The notes under the pieces were generated by a model that had not been told where the DNA came from, ran no database searches, and saw only the letters and a program-made list of their open reading frames with translations. The position numbers were made by a program, and so were the translations under genes. From Styela clava (Eukaryota > Chordata > Ascidiacea > Stolidobranchia > Styelidae), in NCBI RefSeq assembly GCF_964204865.1, contig NC_135263.1, positions 8,849,426-8,913,425 on the forward strand: a stretch of 64,000 nt of DNA, written 5' to 3'. Positions 37,726-57,323 of the stretch are shown here, piece by piece (position 1 is the first letter of the stretch; each line of letters begins with the position of its first letter).

Positions 37726-38325
37726 CATAGGCGTAGCCAGGGGGGGGGGGGGGGGGGGGGGGGCCAGAGGGGCCATGGCCCCCCCCAAAATTTTCAAGAA
37801 TTCCATTCCTAATCCACCAGTTTTGTGGCATCTTGTCTCGTCAAGCGTGTACACCGCAATACAGATCGTTATGACGCTACTAGCAACCACCGTTGAGGCT
37901 GAGCGGTCTTTCTCATGCATGAAACGGGTAAAGACATGGCTGCGCTCATCAATGACGTCCAATCGCCTTTCTGATTTGTGTGTGCTTCACTGTCACCGTG
38001 AAATGGTCACCGAGGAGAAAATTAATCGAGTTGTGTCGAGCATAGTTGGCGGGAAGCGAAGGATGGACTTTTAATTGGGGCGATGTATTTTACTTATTCA
38101 AATTGCGTTGTTAATATTTGTTGTTTCAAATAAAAAATTGTTTATTAATGGATTTTGTATTCACAAAAATCCAGCTGAGTAATTGAATCAGTTTGCTTGG
38201 TGACCAACTGTTGTTGTTTTGCGCTTGAAGAACGGGCGCTTGAAGAACGGTGTTTTGAACCCAATATAATTTCTAAAATTTTCAAATTTGGCCCCCCCCA
38301 AAATTTTGGGCTGGCTACGCCACTG
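37726..38325. mobile_element. hAT-type element keeping a transposase 3' end, 8-bp TSD
   Basis: This 600-bp element has ends CATAGGCGTAGCCAGG and GGCTGGCTACGCCACTG, flanked by the exact 8-mer gtgcgtgt (37718-37725 and 38326-38333). A run of about 23 G follows the left end and a C-run precedes the right end (ggccccccccaaaattttgg), forming a long subterminal inverted repeat. It is an internally deleted derivative carrying only the transposase C-terminus. Confidence 0.93.
37776..38074 (+). pseudogene. hAT transposase C-terminal fragment (hATC dimerisation domain)
   Basis: The open frame reads ...IVMTLLATTVEAERSFSCMK, then RVKTWLRSSMTSNRLSDLCV and LHCHREMVTEEKINRV, ending at a stop at 38072-38074. 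This matches the hATC pattern (T-x-x-x-x-E-R-S-F-S-x-x-K-R-x-K-T-x-L-R-S-x-M-x-x-x-R-L) of the ZMYM1-like/52-kDa-repressor-like hAT group. The catalytic RNase H-like part is missing, so it cannot be an active transposase. Confidence 0.88.
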
Positions 38326-39826
38326 GTGCGTGTGAGCGTGTGTGAAATATTTCCATTATTTTAGGTGAGTGAACACGTACCACTTCTTCTTGGCAAAACC
38401 TTCCATCTTGTATACATTCTGTACGTTTTAAACCTTATCTAAGGTTTTGTTTGCTCTCCTGATTTCATAATCAGTTTTTTTTTTTTTTTTTCACCAGTCA
38501 TTTTATTGTTATGCTGATTATGGAGTCGAAATAAACTTATACTTATTACACAGAACTTACACAATTTGTTAGTCCGAGCCATTCATGCAAATTAGATTAC
38601 CGGTGGATTTCCGGTGTTTTGGGGCTTTTTCATGTCTGCTGGTTCTTGAGTGGAATGCCAGTTTTTTGCTTGTTTTTGTGTTTTCTTTAATTGTATTGGC
38701 TTGTGTTTGTTATGTTAAAGTATTTGGTTGTATCAAGTTTTCATATTGATAATTAGATGATATCAGAAGATATTTTGGACCTGAAAATTTATTTATATAT
38801 ATAGACGGACGGTACACTACAAAAGCAATGCTGTAAAATGGTCATAATACCTATTTTATGCGACTTACTTCAACGAGAGGAAGTCGATAAAACGACTCGT
38901 CCAGTCACCAGTCCAAGAAGGATATGGAAACAGTGATCCAGTTTTTCATCAGATAAATGCATGGACATGAACTAAATCTTACTATATGTCAAGCGTCTAT
39001 CTACCTCACTGTTGCAAATTACCGGGCGAGTTCTTTTCAATTTTTCTCATCTTAACCACACAATTGAATGTTGTCACATTTTTATTTCCTGGAAAAACGA
39101 ACACTCTATGTTCAAAATGCAATCAAATATTCATATAAGAAAACATATCAAACAGTTTGTAGATTGAAAGACTATACAGAGCGAATTCTTGAGGGGAAGC
39201 TTAAGAATCGGAGATGTATGCAGCATTTATTATGTTGGTCTGCTAAGATAAGCCAGTGAAAATACAATTCTGAATTCAGATAGCATTGGACAATATTAAG
39301 AGGCAGTTTATCCCATATCTAAATGCAACTTTCTTCTAAACTGATTTATACAAAATCATATGGTGAATGCAACAACTCAACTTCTAGCAGTAAAAATAAC
39401 AAATCAACCTGGAAAAACTCACACAAAAAAGGGAACAAAAAATTAAAAAATCAACATGGCCACAAATGTCAGCTCACTTTTAAGGGTGTTGGTCATAATA
39501 GGGAAAAGTGGATAAAAAACATACACCCTTACTTATACAATAAGAAATGTCTGACAATTTATACCAGTGGCGGGATGGTTTCACTTTACAATGAGAGTAA
39601 TAGAAAAGAATGTAAAATTCATCATAACGCTCTCATTTCTCTATATAACACTTGAAATTGACAGATACTTTGAAAACCATAGATCAAAAATGACTGTTGA
39701 AAACACAACAGACACAGTTGTTTCGTAAAAAACGAGTGTATTATAAAATATGGCCGAAAGCACCAGTTGAGGAGTCTTTGACGCTTGTAACTATCGATCT
39801 TCGCCGAATTGTTCGAAAAATTCATA

Positions 39827-40831
39827 TTAATCACTGTCTCGGTCGCTGTCACTACCACTTGAAGAGCTGGAGGATGAGGATGAAGAAGATTCTTCTTTTT
39901 TCTGTTTTTTAGCTTTTCCAGCTTGTTGTTGTCCATCCTTGTAGGCTTTCAGGTCCTTCAGGTTCAAAATATAAAAATACATCAGTAAGACAAAAATGAA
40001 GATTGCTAGATATGTTTGGGATCGAAGATATGCACCATCTTGCAATATCAATAAAATATCGAAGCCAATTGTTTGAATACAACATTAATTAATTTTATTC
40101 CATTTATTTTATTCCATTGCTTCAGTATCTGTAGATGTGTGAAGTCTCAAGAACAAATATTTCAATTTCAACTAAACTAACTTGTTACCTTTTCATATTG
40201 CTTCTTTGCTAGCTTGCCCAAATCATCATATTTTTCTTTGATGTCTTTTGATGCTTCTGACCACAGTTTGCCAAGCTTCTTTGCAATGTCACCTACGGTG
40301 AAGCTAGGATTTTCTTTCTTGATTTCAGCTCTGCGATCACCGCAAAACAAGAAGAATGCTGACCTTTTAAAAAGAATAAAAAAATTTAAAAAAAAATGGA
40401 ATTAGAGTTTCAACAATATTAAATGAATAATATACATACTGAGGGCGTTTTGGTGCATTGGGATCTTTCTTTCTTTTTTGTGGCTTTTTCCCTTCGCCAG
40501 CTGGTGGACAGTAGCCTTCCATCTCTCTGTCATATCTCAACTTATCTCGACCAGCCATGTCATTGAAAATTTTTTTCTCTTTTGTATTCATATCCTGGAA
40601 TACAAAAATAAAGTATTAGTTTGGAAATTGTTTTTATTTGTTTTGTAAATAAAATAGACAAAAAAAAAATTGCTGCTTTACCTTCCAGCGTTCAGCACAT
40701 TTTCTAGAGAATTCTGCAAACACCACTTGTTCGTCAGGATGAGATTTCTTGTGTTCCTGACGGCAGGTTTGAACAAAAAACGCATATGCGGTCATCTTTC
40801 CACGGGGCTTGTTGGGGTCCTTCTTTCCCAT
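39827..40831 (-). CDS. HMGB-type protein with two HMG boxes
   Basis: Four exons (40831-40682, 40594-40440, 40363-40189, 39955-39827) join in frame to 202 aa, close to vertebrate HMGB1-3. Box A begins [20 protein letters not shown] and continues [11 protein letters not shown]. After a basic linker ([16 protein letters not shown]), box B has [20 protein letters not shown] and [15 protein letters not shown]. The tail is short, and the usual Asp/Glu run is replaced by a serine-rich block (eleven Ser in a row) followed by [13 protein letters not shown] proteins bend DNA in chromatin. The serine tract would become acidic only if phosphorylated, for example by casein kinase II (inference). Which HMGB paralogue it represents cannot be told from this sequence. 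Confidence 0.92.
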
Positions 40832-43145
40832 GATGTTTGTATAATACAAAATTTAAGTTTATAGAATTAAAAATTAGTCTACTTCACTGAAAGGAAAAGA
40901 AATAATTCTTGTAATATATGCCGCCATCGCTCGACTTTCAGTAGTAATATTCATTACAAAACACGTCGAGGGTGCCAGACGGAACATAGGATATTCGCTA
41001 TCTGTTTAGCGCGCGGCAAAATTTGAAAACGCTTACTTTTCGTTGGCGAATATTAAACTCAAATCGCTACAAGGCGTGAAAAACGGTGATGGAAAGCAAC
41101 AAAAACACTAAACTTCCAAAGCACGAGTCTCGCTTATGGCATACGTAACGTCTACAGTCACAATCCACCTATTACGCTTGTATGCCTTTACCCAATTGAA
41201 ATCAATGCTTATGCGCTGTAAGCTTCTACGCACTGTTTATCGTGTCTCTCCCATAAGGTTTATATGGAAGCGACGCGAAAAGGTAGTCGTTCTTTAACGG
41301 AGTAATAATAACCTTTCTCCTGAACATTTCGCGATAAAAATTTCATGGATGTGTTGCTCATAACTTAGGGAATCATCGTATTTCTTTAAATGGCGATATG
41401 TCTTTTTTTACCCAATCAAAATCCACGTAGAAGAGGTCCTACTCGGCAGCCGCCAACTCAACCGTCTAGCGCTGTATCGTATACTTCGCTATGATAGGCC
41501 GCCAGCATTCTCTCATATGTGAACAATGGCCGCGAGACGTCTGGAACGCGCTTCCATTTACCGTAATGATAAAAAGCGCTGTACATTTTATGAAATTTAA
41601 AGACAAATATAGAATATTTCAAAATTTTAAGTGCGTACATTCAAAGAATTCAAGTTTGTCTTTTCATTGATACTATAAAATTTAAAATATATCCAGGTTA
41701 AGCATACTTATGAGCTTTTCAAAAGCCAACTGTCAATCCTAAATATCTCTCCCTTACTAGCCATTCGTAATGGCGAACCATTGAGCAAAGCGCTCGCCCT
41801 AAGCACTGGCTTGTATAAGCTTACATATAGCGAGTTAGTACTACAGTTGTACTGGTCCCTATGCTCAAACCACAATTACCACTCTCAACAACAAAGTTTG
41901 AACTAATGGTTTAGATATGTTATGAAACGATAGTATCTGAATCTAAAGCTACAATTCTGCGTATTTTCGACCTTGCATAAGCGATTTGTGTCCTCTTTTC
42001 GTGAGCTTCGTCGCCAACTGATTGAGACGTCATAAGGCACTTTACGGAAAAGCATGTTTATCGCCTTCTGTTCTCTTTTCTCTACTGCGATTCGCTGGTC
42101 GTTGTTCACGTGCCTGAGAGCGGGAATGCTTGAAAAGTAGCTTGCCTTGCGTGAAATAGCCCAGCTTGATATGAATAATGCCCGGTTTTCTCACAGGTCT
42201 CGTCAATAAGATTACGCAGTTCTTTTGTTTGTTACTAGCTTTGCGCGAAGTATAATTAAATGCATTGTTTTGCAGTATGAAGTCCTCCGAAACGTTCTAA
42301 TCTCTGATGAAATCGGACTGTCGCTTATCTTGCGCTAAAGGCGTTAAATTATGCACAAGTGATTAGTTGCTTAATTAATGGGTCAATACAGACATATCCT
42401 CCGAGCTGATTAAATAAAACAATGAACAAAATTTGCTTTTGTCGAGATGCCAGGTGAAATTCCACAGCCCAGAAAAATTGGTCCGGCAATATTCCATCTG
42501 ATTATGCAAAATTCTAGTTTAATAATATTCCATGGAATTGCATAAAATTAGAATCAATATGACATCACCCTCCAAAACAAACAAGGTAGCGCTCAGTTGC
42601 AGCACTGCTTAACGAGATAATTTTTCAATTAATTTAATAATACATACACTCCTTATCCTAAGAAATAAAAGTACGTGACAAGTCGGAACTCGAAAAGTTT
42701 AGTATTATTTCACCTTATAAAACTAAATATTTTTGCATGGTAAATTTATGGTACAATAACTCGGCAAATAAACTTGGGTAGGCCCTTCAAGCCCAAAGTA
42801 CCCCTACAACAATATCTTTTTCATGAAGCATGCTATAATAGGTAACGTGGTAATTTTGCACATTCTGTGACCAAAAGCTAATTCTTTTTTTCTACCCAAA
42901 TCAGTTCTAAGCACCGACTAACATACCGGTTCTAAGTATACGCAATGTATTTTTGCGTGACAACTCTTTAACTGAAATTTTTCAAACGAGAAGTATATGT
43001 TGTTCATGCATCTCCACTAAAGATTGAACTGCTTCCAATTTCCTCTCACAAAGCCAGCCCTTAAATGCTTTTATGTCCTTAGCTCTCACAAATGAAATAT
43101 TGGTATAACTTATACCTCCGCATATAAGGAAGTATTTATTTAAAC
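40832..43145. other. Intergenic, no gene recognised
   Basis: This contains the HMGB upstream flank and about 2.3 kb without a supported exon, repeat pair or RNA gene. A minus-strand ORF ending near 42982 (with RAKDIKAFKGWLCERKLEAV) looks more protein-like than its surroundings but has no recognisable domain or clear splice partners. Confidence 0.4.
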
Positions 43146-43805
43146 CAGCGTTTCCCAAATTGTGTTCTGCGAGCGTCTTCCGTGGAAAGCCCGACTGACC
43201 GTCCAATATCGCGTCACCGTCGGCCTAACCAAGGTGGGGTAGTGGGATTTTCGTTGACTGTCGGCCTAGCTTTTTGAATGTTAAGTTCATTATCAAGTCT
43301 GCAAAAATTCTTTTGATTTTGCTACAGTCAAACAAGTAGGTCTAAAGAATAAAGACAAATGGTCAACTCTTCTTCCGCAATCTCTGCCTGGCTACTTTGA
43401 AATGCTGAAAAAATTACGCATGTTCGCTAGATTCGATTCAGCAGATGAATAGGTTGCAGAAAGTACTTCTATCTCCATTAGAGGCAAACACTACGTAATG
43501 GAAACGTTATAAACGACATAAAAAAGGTAAAATGAATTCGTTGATTCCTATACACAGCATTCAAATCAAGAAACAATAAAACATTTATAATAAATGAAAT
43601 ATGCAAAATGTTTAATCATATTTTAGGTAGGTTTAACATAATTCTGATAGTTTTTGCGGCGCATTTGGCAACTCGCCACGACGAACCCATTGGGAACTGC
43701 TACATTACACCGCTTCTCTCAATCAATTTTACCCGTTCAATTTTTGGTGTTCCGCGAGTTAAAAAGTGTAAGTGTTCCGTGGCCGAAAAAGTTTGGGAAA
43801 CGCTG
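43146..43805. mobile_element. hAT-type element, 8-bp TSD
   Basis: This 660-bp element starts CAGCGTTTCCCAAATTG and ends GTTTGGGAAACGCTG, flanked by the exact 8-mer atttaaac (43138-43145 and 43806-43813). gttctgcgag and gttccgtggcc subterminal motifs are mirrored. It shares an internal block with 36339-37525. No transposase domain seen. Confidence 0.93.
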
Positions 43806-43937
43806 ATTTAAACGGACAAACGATAAGTCGTATTGCTTGCCCAGTTAACAAGATATCAAATTCACTTTTCACCCAAATCTTGCAAGCGCTTTTCAGTCTT
43901 ACGAAAAGACTCCCCAATAATGGACATCCTAATAAAT

Positions 43938-44140
43938 GGTGACCGTACATTTGAACCCATGTACATTTGAACCCATGCGTATATCCACGGGTTCAATCTA
44001 TATGCGGGTGCTAAAACCCATGGGTTAGGGTTAGTATGGGTTTAACTATCCGTGAAACAAAAAAAATTCCATAGGTGCAATAGCATACAGGTGCAATTGT
44101 CATGGGTTCAAATGTACGTGGGTTCAAATGTAATGGAACC
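43938..44140. mobile_element. 9-bp-TSD MITE, copy 3
   Basis: It runs ggtgaccgtacatttgaacc to ...ttcaaatgtaatggaacc, flanked by an exact 9-mer ctaataaat (43929-43937 and 44141-44149). It is nearly identical to copy 2 at 23126-23322, including tgggttagggttagtatggg, which points to recent activity of the family. Confidence 0.92.
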
Positions 44141-44872
44141 CTAATAAATATATCAAACAGGCTCGACAGTCGAAAATTCGTGAAATCTAAACGCCGTTAT
44201 GTCTAAAACGGTGTTTATCTGTTTCCTTGGCAGTAGCACTTTGAAGCTACTCTTCAAACCCCAAGTGTAGGCCGCCTTTCCATGTAAAACGCTCTGTCAA
44301 ACGTATATTTGGAAATGTGGCAAGACGTTTAATTGCAATAATGTACAAAAGTAATGGCAACACCACAACAGGCAAAAATGGACTTCGGTCAAGCACAAAG
44401 ATTCATTAGAAGGAAAATCCTGAATGTATAGGTATAAAAAAACCGATGTCATCTCACAGTAGCACTGTAAAAGAGTAACCATACGAAACTAAACACAGTG
44501 ATGAAAATACCAAGACTTGCAGATTACATGTAGTCAGAAATATTGCCAAATGTGTTACATGGAAAATCAAATAAAACCATTTTTGTGATTAATTTTCACT
44601 CCAAAGAGGTCAAGCAATGAAATTATTCAAGTTGAATAGAAGGTTACTATTAATAAGTGTCGCTACAAAACAATTACTTGCATGTTACTCATAATTACTT
44701 TCACTAAAACACTTGAAATGAGGCAAGCAATATTGACATGATATGAAAACATGATTAACACACTATTGAAGCAAGACAGTGGAAAAATACTGCATATTAT
44801 AAAAAATCCTTCAATGTCTAGTACTATGGCTGCCAAGAAACGTCAAAACACACCACTTCTGTCCACATCCCA

Positions 44873-52767
<7,895 letters not shown>

Positions 52768-53756
52768 GACAAAGTTCAGAATTTTTTACTCAGTTACTGC
52801 AGTTTATGGAATGAGTGAGAAATATCTATACAAAATTTACTGACAAATGATGAAAAGAAACAAAAAAATTACAATTATGACAGTATGAAAGCAGGTATGA
52901 TAATCAGATACCGGGTATAAGAGGATTAAATGCAACATATAAGTCAAGTAAATAAGTTTACTGTGTTACCATAAAAATTCGTTATTGTAGTATTGAGATA
53001 TGCTTCACTTATTTCAGTATTTCTGTGAAGATCTACATCGTTTACTAGCAATGATCTTCAATGTGCATGCTACATTTTGTATTGCGTTAGTTGGCCAATT
53101 TCTGAATTAGACTAATGTATTTGGTTGTATTAAAATATACCATCAAGCATTCAGAAGATGGTGCAACTTCTAAAGTAAAGGTCTGGGTTCGTTATCCATG
53201 GATACTGTACGTGAAAAAATTGGGTATTGATTAGTATTCAGATAAACTATCTATCTATCCTCAAACACAATAAATAAAATTTATCAGCAACATCGCACTG
53301 TAACCCGTTATGTATAGTTGTACTAGAAATAAACACCTTGGGCATCAATCTGATCCCAGCAAGCTAACTACATTAAAACTGAACTACAGCTGAGCAAACC
53401 GCGCCGAATACTACCTTGTTTACATTCACAACCACATGCGCTACACGTGGGTCGAGTGTTTTGGTTTCTAGCGCGATGTAACGTTTAGCGGGCTTTTTAA
53501 TTAACAAATTCGCATGTTTCCCCCATCATGTTCCATGTTTATTTTCGTAAAAATGACCACCGCGCTTCCTTTAAGCCACCGCTATCTGTGGAAATCGCAT
53601 AGGATAAAAGTCCTATTTAATTAATAGATCTTCATCAAAGTCACACTCTGCTGACGAGGCTAATTAGTAATTACTACGACAAATCTGGCATTAACATAAT
53701 TCGCTGCCGTTGCGTTAATGGCTGAATGGAAGCCGTTCATCTGACACTATCTTATA

Positions 53757-54085
53757 GGTTCCATTATCTCTGCACCCACGTATTTTTGCACCTAGGAGAT
53801 TTGCACCTGCATACTCTTGCATTCACGGACATTTGCACCCATGCGCAATTACACCAATATATTTTAGCACCCGCATACAGATTGCAATGAACATTTGCAC
53901 CCGTGGGCTTTTGCACCCGCGGATATTTGCACCGGAGAACGTTTCACCCGCGAACGTTCGTACATTGGTACGTTTTCACCCACGTACATTTGTACCCACG
54001 GAAATTTGCACCCATGGGCATATGCACCCAGTACATTTGCACCCACAGATATTTGGGTGCTCCCGTAGTATGTGCACCCATAGAC
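53757..54085. repeat. Degenerate minisatellite of (ttgcacccayg)-type units
   Basis: About 330 bp consists of loosely periodic units of roughly 14-18 bp with core tttgcacccacggacat and variants. It starts ggttccatta, like the 9-bp-TSD MITE, whose internal tttgaaccca motifs are related. It ends near gggtgctcccgtagtatgtgc, which resembles the terminus of the GAAGTATGCG MITE family. I found no flanking duplication. The two long + strand ORFs and the antisense ORF here are products of the repeat. Confidence 0.7.
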
Positions 54086-55177
54086 ACCAATCATTGCTAT
54101 TTGCCGCCGAGAGATTATATCCTAATTTTATATCTAAATCCATCCATCAACTCATTTCAAGCCAACCTCGAAACAGGTAAAAAATAACTCGGGTCCGAAT
54201 GTCTATCCGTGAAAATGTTCATATGCCCATGGTTGCACATGTTCGGGGTTATGAATAACCGTTGAAAAATTCACGTTCAACGACTGACGCTTTTTAACAT
54301 TACTGAAGTTGCGACGAAATGTTATTATGCGGCATGCGTAGCATAATATTTTCTTCAAATGGGTGTTCACATTCGGACATCTGCATGCTTATTTATTTAT
54401 TTTTTAATGTTGAGTTTTGATAATACTCATGCATGGTTTTTGCTTTTTTTATTTGGGTGGCGTAATACCTTATGAGGGTTGTAGACAGCATATATGTGCC
54501 TATCATTGTAACTAGGCGACCAGTCGAGCTATATTGGATTTTCCCCGTCGTTTTATTTGCAGTCGTATTCTATGATGTGTGTTGTGTGTTACAGAAATTT
54601 TGTACTTGGTTAAGGTTTTGCTGTGAAGTTAACGTGAAGGTTATGGTTAGTGTAAACGAGTTTTTGCATGGTTTGTAAGAAATTTACGCTATGTCCCAAC
54701 CACAATTTCCTCTCTCCAGGTCTTTCAACTAACGTTTTAATGATAAGTAATTATCAATATCTACTCGAATCAATAATTTCTTCTCAACAAAAGTGTAGGG
54801 TAGTGTTGTTTCCTAATATGTAGTCATTGAATATTCTACTCGCAGACTTATTTTCTGCTTTTCAGGTCGCTTCGTGATGATCAATTTAACAGCTAGCTTA
54901 TTCCATATAAATGGTGTCTACATCAACAAAATTTGCAGGGTGATGTCTAATCCGTGATGAATTTGAAATGACATCAATTGCTCCACAGTAAGAGGAAAAA
55001 GTGATCCTGTGAAATAACAATCCTTATTCTTTTATCTTTGCTGAAGTCAATATCTAATAATAATAAAAACTTACCTATACTCTTGGTAACCAATATATTC
55101 CTATACCCTATCGTCCTACCTTATTTTAATTATACTTACTTATACCGGTACCTTTAAACACGTATTACAATCTGGAC

Positions 55178-56240
55178 CAGTGGTTCTCAAACTTTTTTAG
55201 TCCCAGAGCCGCATTTCAAACCTCAAAGTTATGAAGAGCCGCACACAAACAACGCAAGGTAGAATAGCAACAAACCCTAAGCGCGTATTTAAAATACCAA
55301 GTCATCGTAACAACAACACACGTAACAACTAGGGCTGGGCAAAGTATTCGAATAACGAATCGAATAATAAAATATTCGAATGGCGTATTTAAAATACCAA
55401 GTCATCGTAACAACAACACACGTAACAACTAGGGCTGGGCAAAGTATTCGAATAACGAATCGAATAATAAAATATTCGAATGGCGTATTTAAAATACCAA
55501 GTCATCGTAACAACAACACACGTTACAACCAGGGCTGGGCAAAATATTCGAATAATATAATATTCGAATGGCATTTTACTATTCGAATATCCGGTACCAC
55601 GTGACCTGCGCCGCTCCGCTTGGACACCGAACTCCCCCGTCTCCAACTCAATCGTGAATTGTGCGAGATTTCCCAACGGCGTTCTCTATCACAAAAAAAG
55701 ACAAATTTGAAAAGTCGTTGTCTTTGCGTTATGGTGTTATATGCTTATCTTTGCACTTAATTAACGTAACGTTTAAAATTCCATATTTTGCAAAAAAAAA
55801 AAGTACCGTCCGTTCCGTAAATTTAGAAACGTCAAACCAGATTAGGTATTTAAAATAAATTTCCCAAATTTTGAACTCCGCATGCTTGGTGACATGTCAT
55901 TAGCCATTTCTTGCATTACCAAACATAAAGTTGATTAAAATTAAATGTTAAAATGACTTTTCGGCGTTTCATTGTGAAAAAGACGATTTCAGGTCGTTAG
56001 AACACTCTAGTTATATAAATAGCATGGATTTAAAAATGACCAAAGTTTTCCCAAAACCTTTCCTTCTACCTTTAAAGCACTTTGTATTAGCCATGCATGG
56101 CCGTTGAGCCAAGAGTATAACGTAAAATCAATCGTGATTTTCACTGTAACAATGCACACTGACATGAATGAATTGCTATGCCTATTCTCATCGAAAATGA
56201 TAACGCAAGCGGCTCTCAAACCCTAGTTTGAGAATCACTG
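55178..56240. mobile_element. hAT-type element in repeat copy B, 8-bp TSD
   Basis: This 1,063-bp element starts CAGTGGTTCTCAAAC and ends GTTTGAGAATCACTG, with gagccgc motifs mirrored just inside. It is flanked by the exact 8-mer atctggac (55170-55177 and 56241-56248). Its interior contains tandem copies of another hAT terminus (55283-55570) and a fragment also found inverted in 57324-58911, so it is a composite of several insertion events. Confidence 0.93.
55283..55570. repeat. 100-bp tandem repeat, about 2.9 units, containing a hAT terminus
   Basis: Units start with gcgtatttaaaataccaagt at 55283, 55383 and 55483. The first two are essentially identical and the third is diverged and incomplete. 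Each includes ctagggctgggcaaagtatt followed by ttcgaat-rich sequence, the terminal repeat of the element family at 46228 and 57324. Confidence 0.9.
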
Positions 56241-56908
56241 ATCTGGACTATAATTAGCTGTAATTTGGGAAATGAAATGGTCTAGCTCTAGCCCAACTCT
56301 TCATGCACCCAATTCTGGCAACTTCGGTTGGACATTTTTTGGCATTCGACTCCAACTATAATCAGCTTGGCAATATATTTTTAATAAAAGTTTGTCTTTA
56401 CTGTTTATTTATTTACCATCCGTATGTAATTTATCGCGTTCTTCTTACTTCTCTATGGTTGTGTGTGTGTGCATGGGTGAAATAATTCAATTATTTTAGG
56501 TGAGTGAACACGTACCGCTTCTTCTTGGCAAAACCTTCCATCTCATATACATTCTGTACGTTTTAAACCTTGTCTAAGGTTTTGTTTGCTCTCCCGATTT
56601 CATAATCAGTTTTATTTATTTGTTTTTATCAATCATTTTATTGTTATGCTGATTATGGAGTCGAAATAAACTTATATGTTTGACAGTATTGAAGTTACGG
56701 TGAACTGCTTTTTAAACGTTTAACAACTGAAGCTTTTTAAGTGTTTGAAGTTACAGTGAAATGCAATTTAAATGTTTAACGACTGACGCTTTTTAACAGT
56801 ATTGAAGTTACGGTGGAACTTTTACTGACCCGCAAGTACTAAATCTTGCTGGGACAGTTGAAGTACACCAATTCAAATTCATTCCATGAATCATGGAAAT
56901 ATACATAC

Positions 56909-57085
56909 CTTCCTATCTATTTTAATGGTGTTGAAACAAAATTTATCTTGGACAGCGTCAACTTGTGAATAGGATAGTTCTAGCTCAGTCGGAGTAATTG
57001 CAAATGCGAATTTTTTATGTGTTTTCACTCTGAACAAGGCTCTATACTGGCAGAATTTGTTAAACTGCGGACATGGTGAGGACAT
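56909..57085 (-). CDS. Orphan coding-like first exon, protein unknown
   Basis: It begins with ATG at 57085, reads MSSPCPQFNKFCQYRALFRV and then KTHKKFAFAITPTELELSYS, and reaches a consensus donor (AAG|GTATGTAT) after 59 codons in phase 0. The composition looks protein-like, unlike most short ORFs nearby, but I do not recognise the family and found no downstream exon between it and ATIC. It could be the first exon of an undetected gene or a stranded exon in a transposon-rich interval. Confidence 0.35.
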
Positions 57086-57323
57086 CTTTAACCTGCGATG
57101 CTAATGTAGTTGAACCCATCGCCAGTAACCACTAGGGCTGGGCTATACCGCCTTCAACCTGGTCAAGCCCTCGAGTACATAGCAGCATCCACAGAGGTGC
57201 AGTACAGGAGTTACCAAATATCTTTACGTATCTCTTGCTCAATGGCAATGCTCACCGCGTGAATATCATTAAATTGATTGAAGCACCCTATTTATCACAA
57301 AGCCTGAATATCTGAGATACGAT

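Larger units (their letters stand above)
35838..38550 (+). repeat. Long dispersed repeat, copy A (interrupted by two hAT elements)
   Basis: After removing the hAT insertions (36339-37525 and 37726-38325) about 0.9 kb remains that aligns collinearly with 54745-56690. Shared blocks include ttcttctcaacaaaagtgta, gatcctgtgaaataacaatc, ttcatgcacccaattctggc, gtgagtgaacacgtacc and ggagtcgaaataaacttat. The shared 3' end contains AATAAA, suggesting a retroelement 3' UTR or LTR-like terminus in + orientation. No coding domain is visible, so the class is unknown. Confidence 0.75.
54745..56690 (+). repeat. Long dispersed repeat, copy B (interrupted by a hAT element)
   Basis: This is collinear with 35838-38550 once hAT insertions are removed from both. 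It begins near tactcgaatcaataatttct and ends gattatggagtcgaaataaa. Divergence between copies is moderate, with small indels. Copy B lacks both insertions of copy A and carries its own hAT at a different site (55178), so the insertions happened after the copies separated. Confidence 0.75.

Noticed and set aside
39068..39655. Two + strand ORFs downstream of HMGB
   Set aside because: AT-rich Lys/Asn/Ser composition with no domain; they lie in the probable 3' flank of the minus-strand HMGB gene.
42982..43206. Minus-strand ORF containing RAKDIKAFKGWLCERKLEAV
   Set aside because: Its start lies inside the hAT element at 43146 and there is no clear partner exon or family, though a decayed exon or retrocopy cannot be excluded.
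53833..54187. ORFs of 115 and 94 codons (+) and 76 codons (-) with repeated CTHR/HPRTF motifs
   Set aside because: They are translations of the minisatellite in different frames, not proteins.
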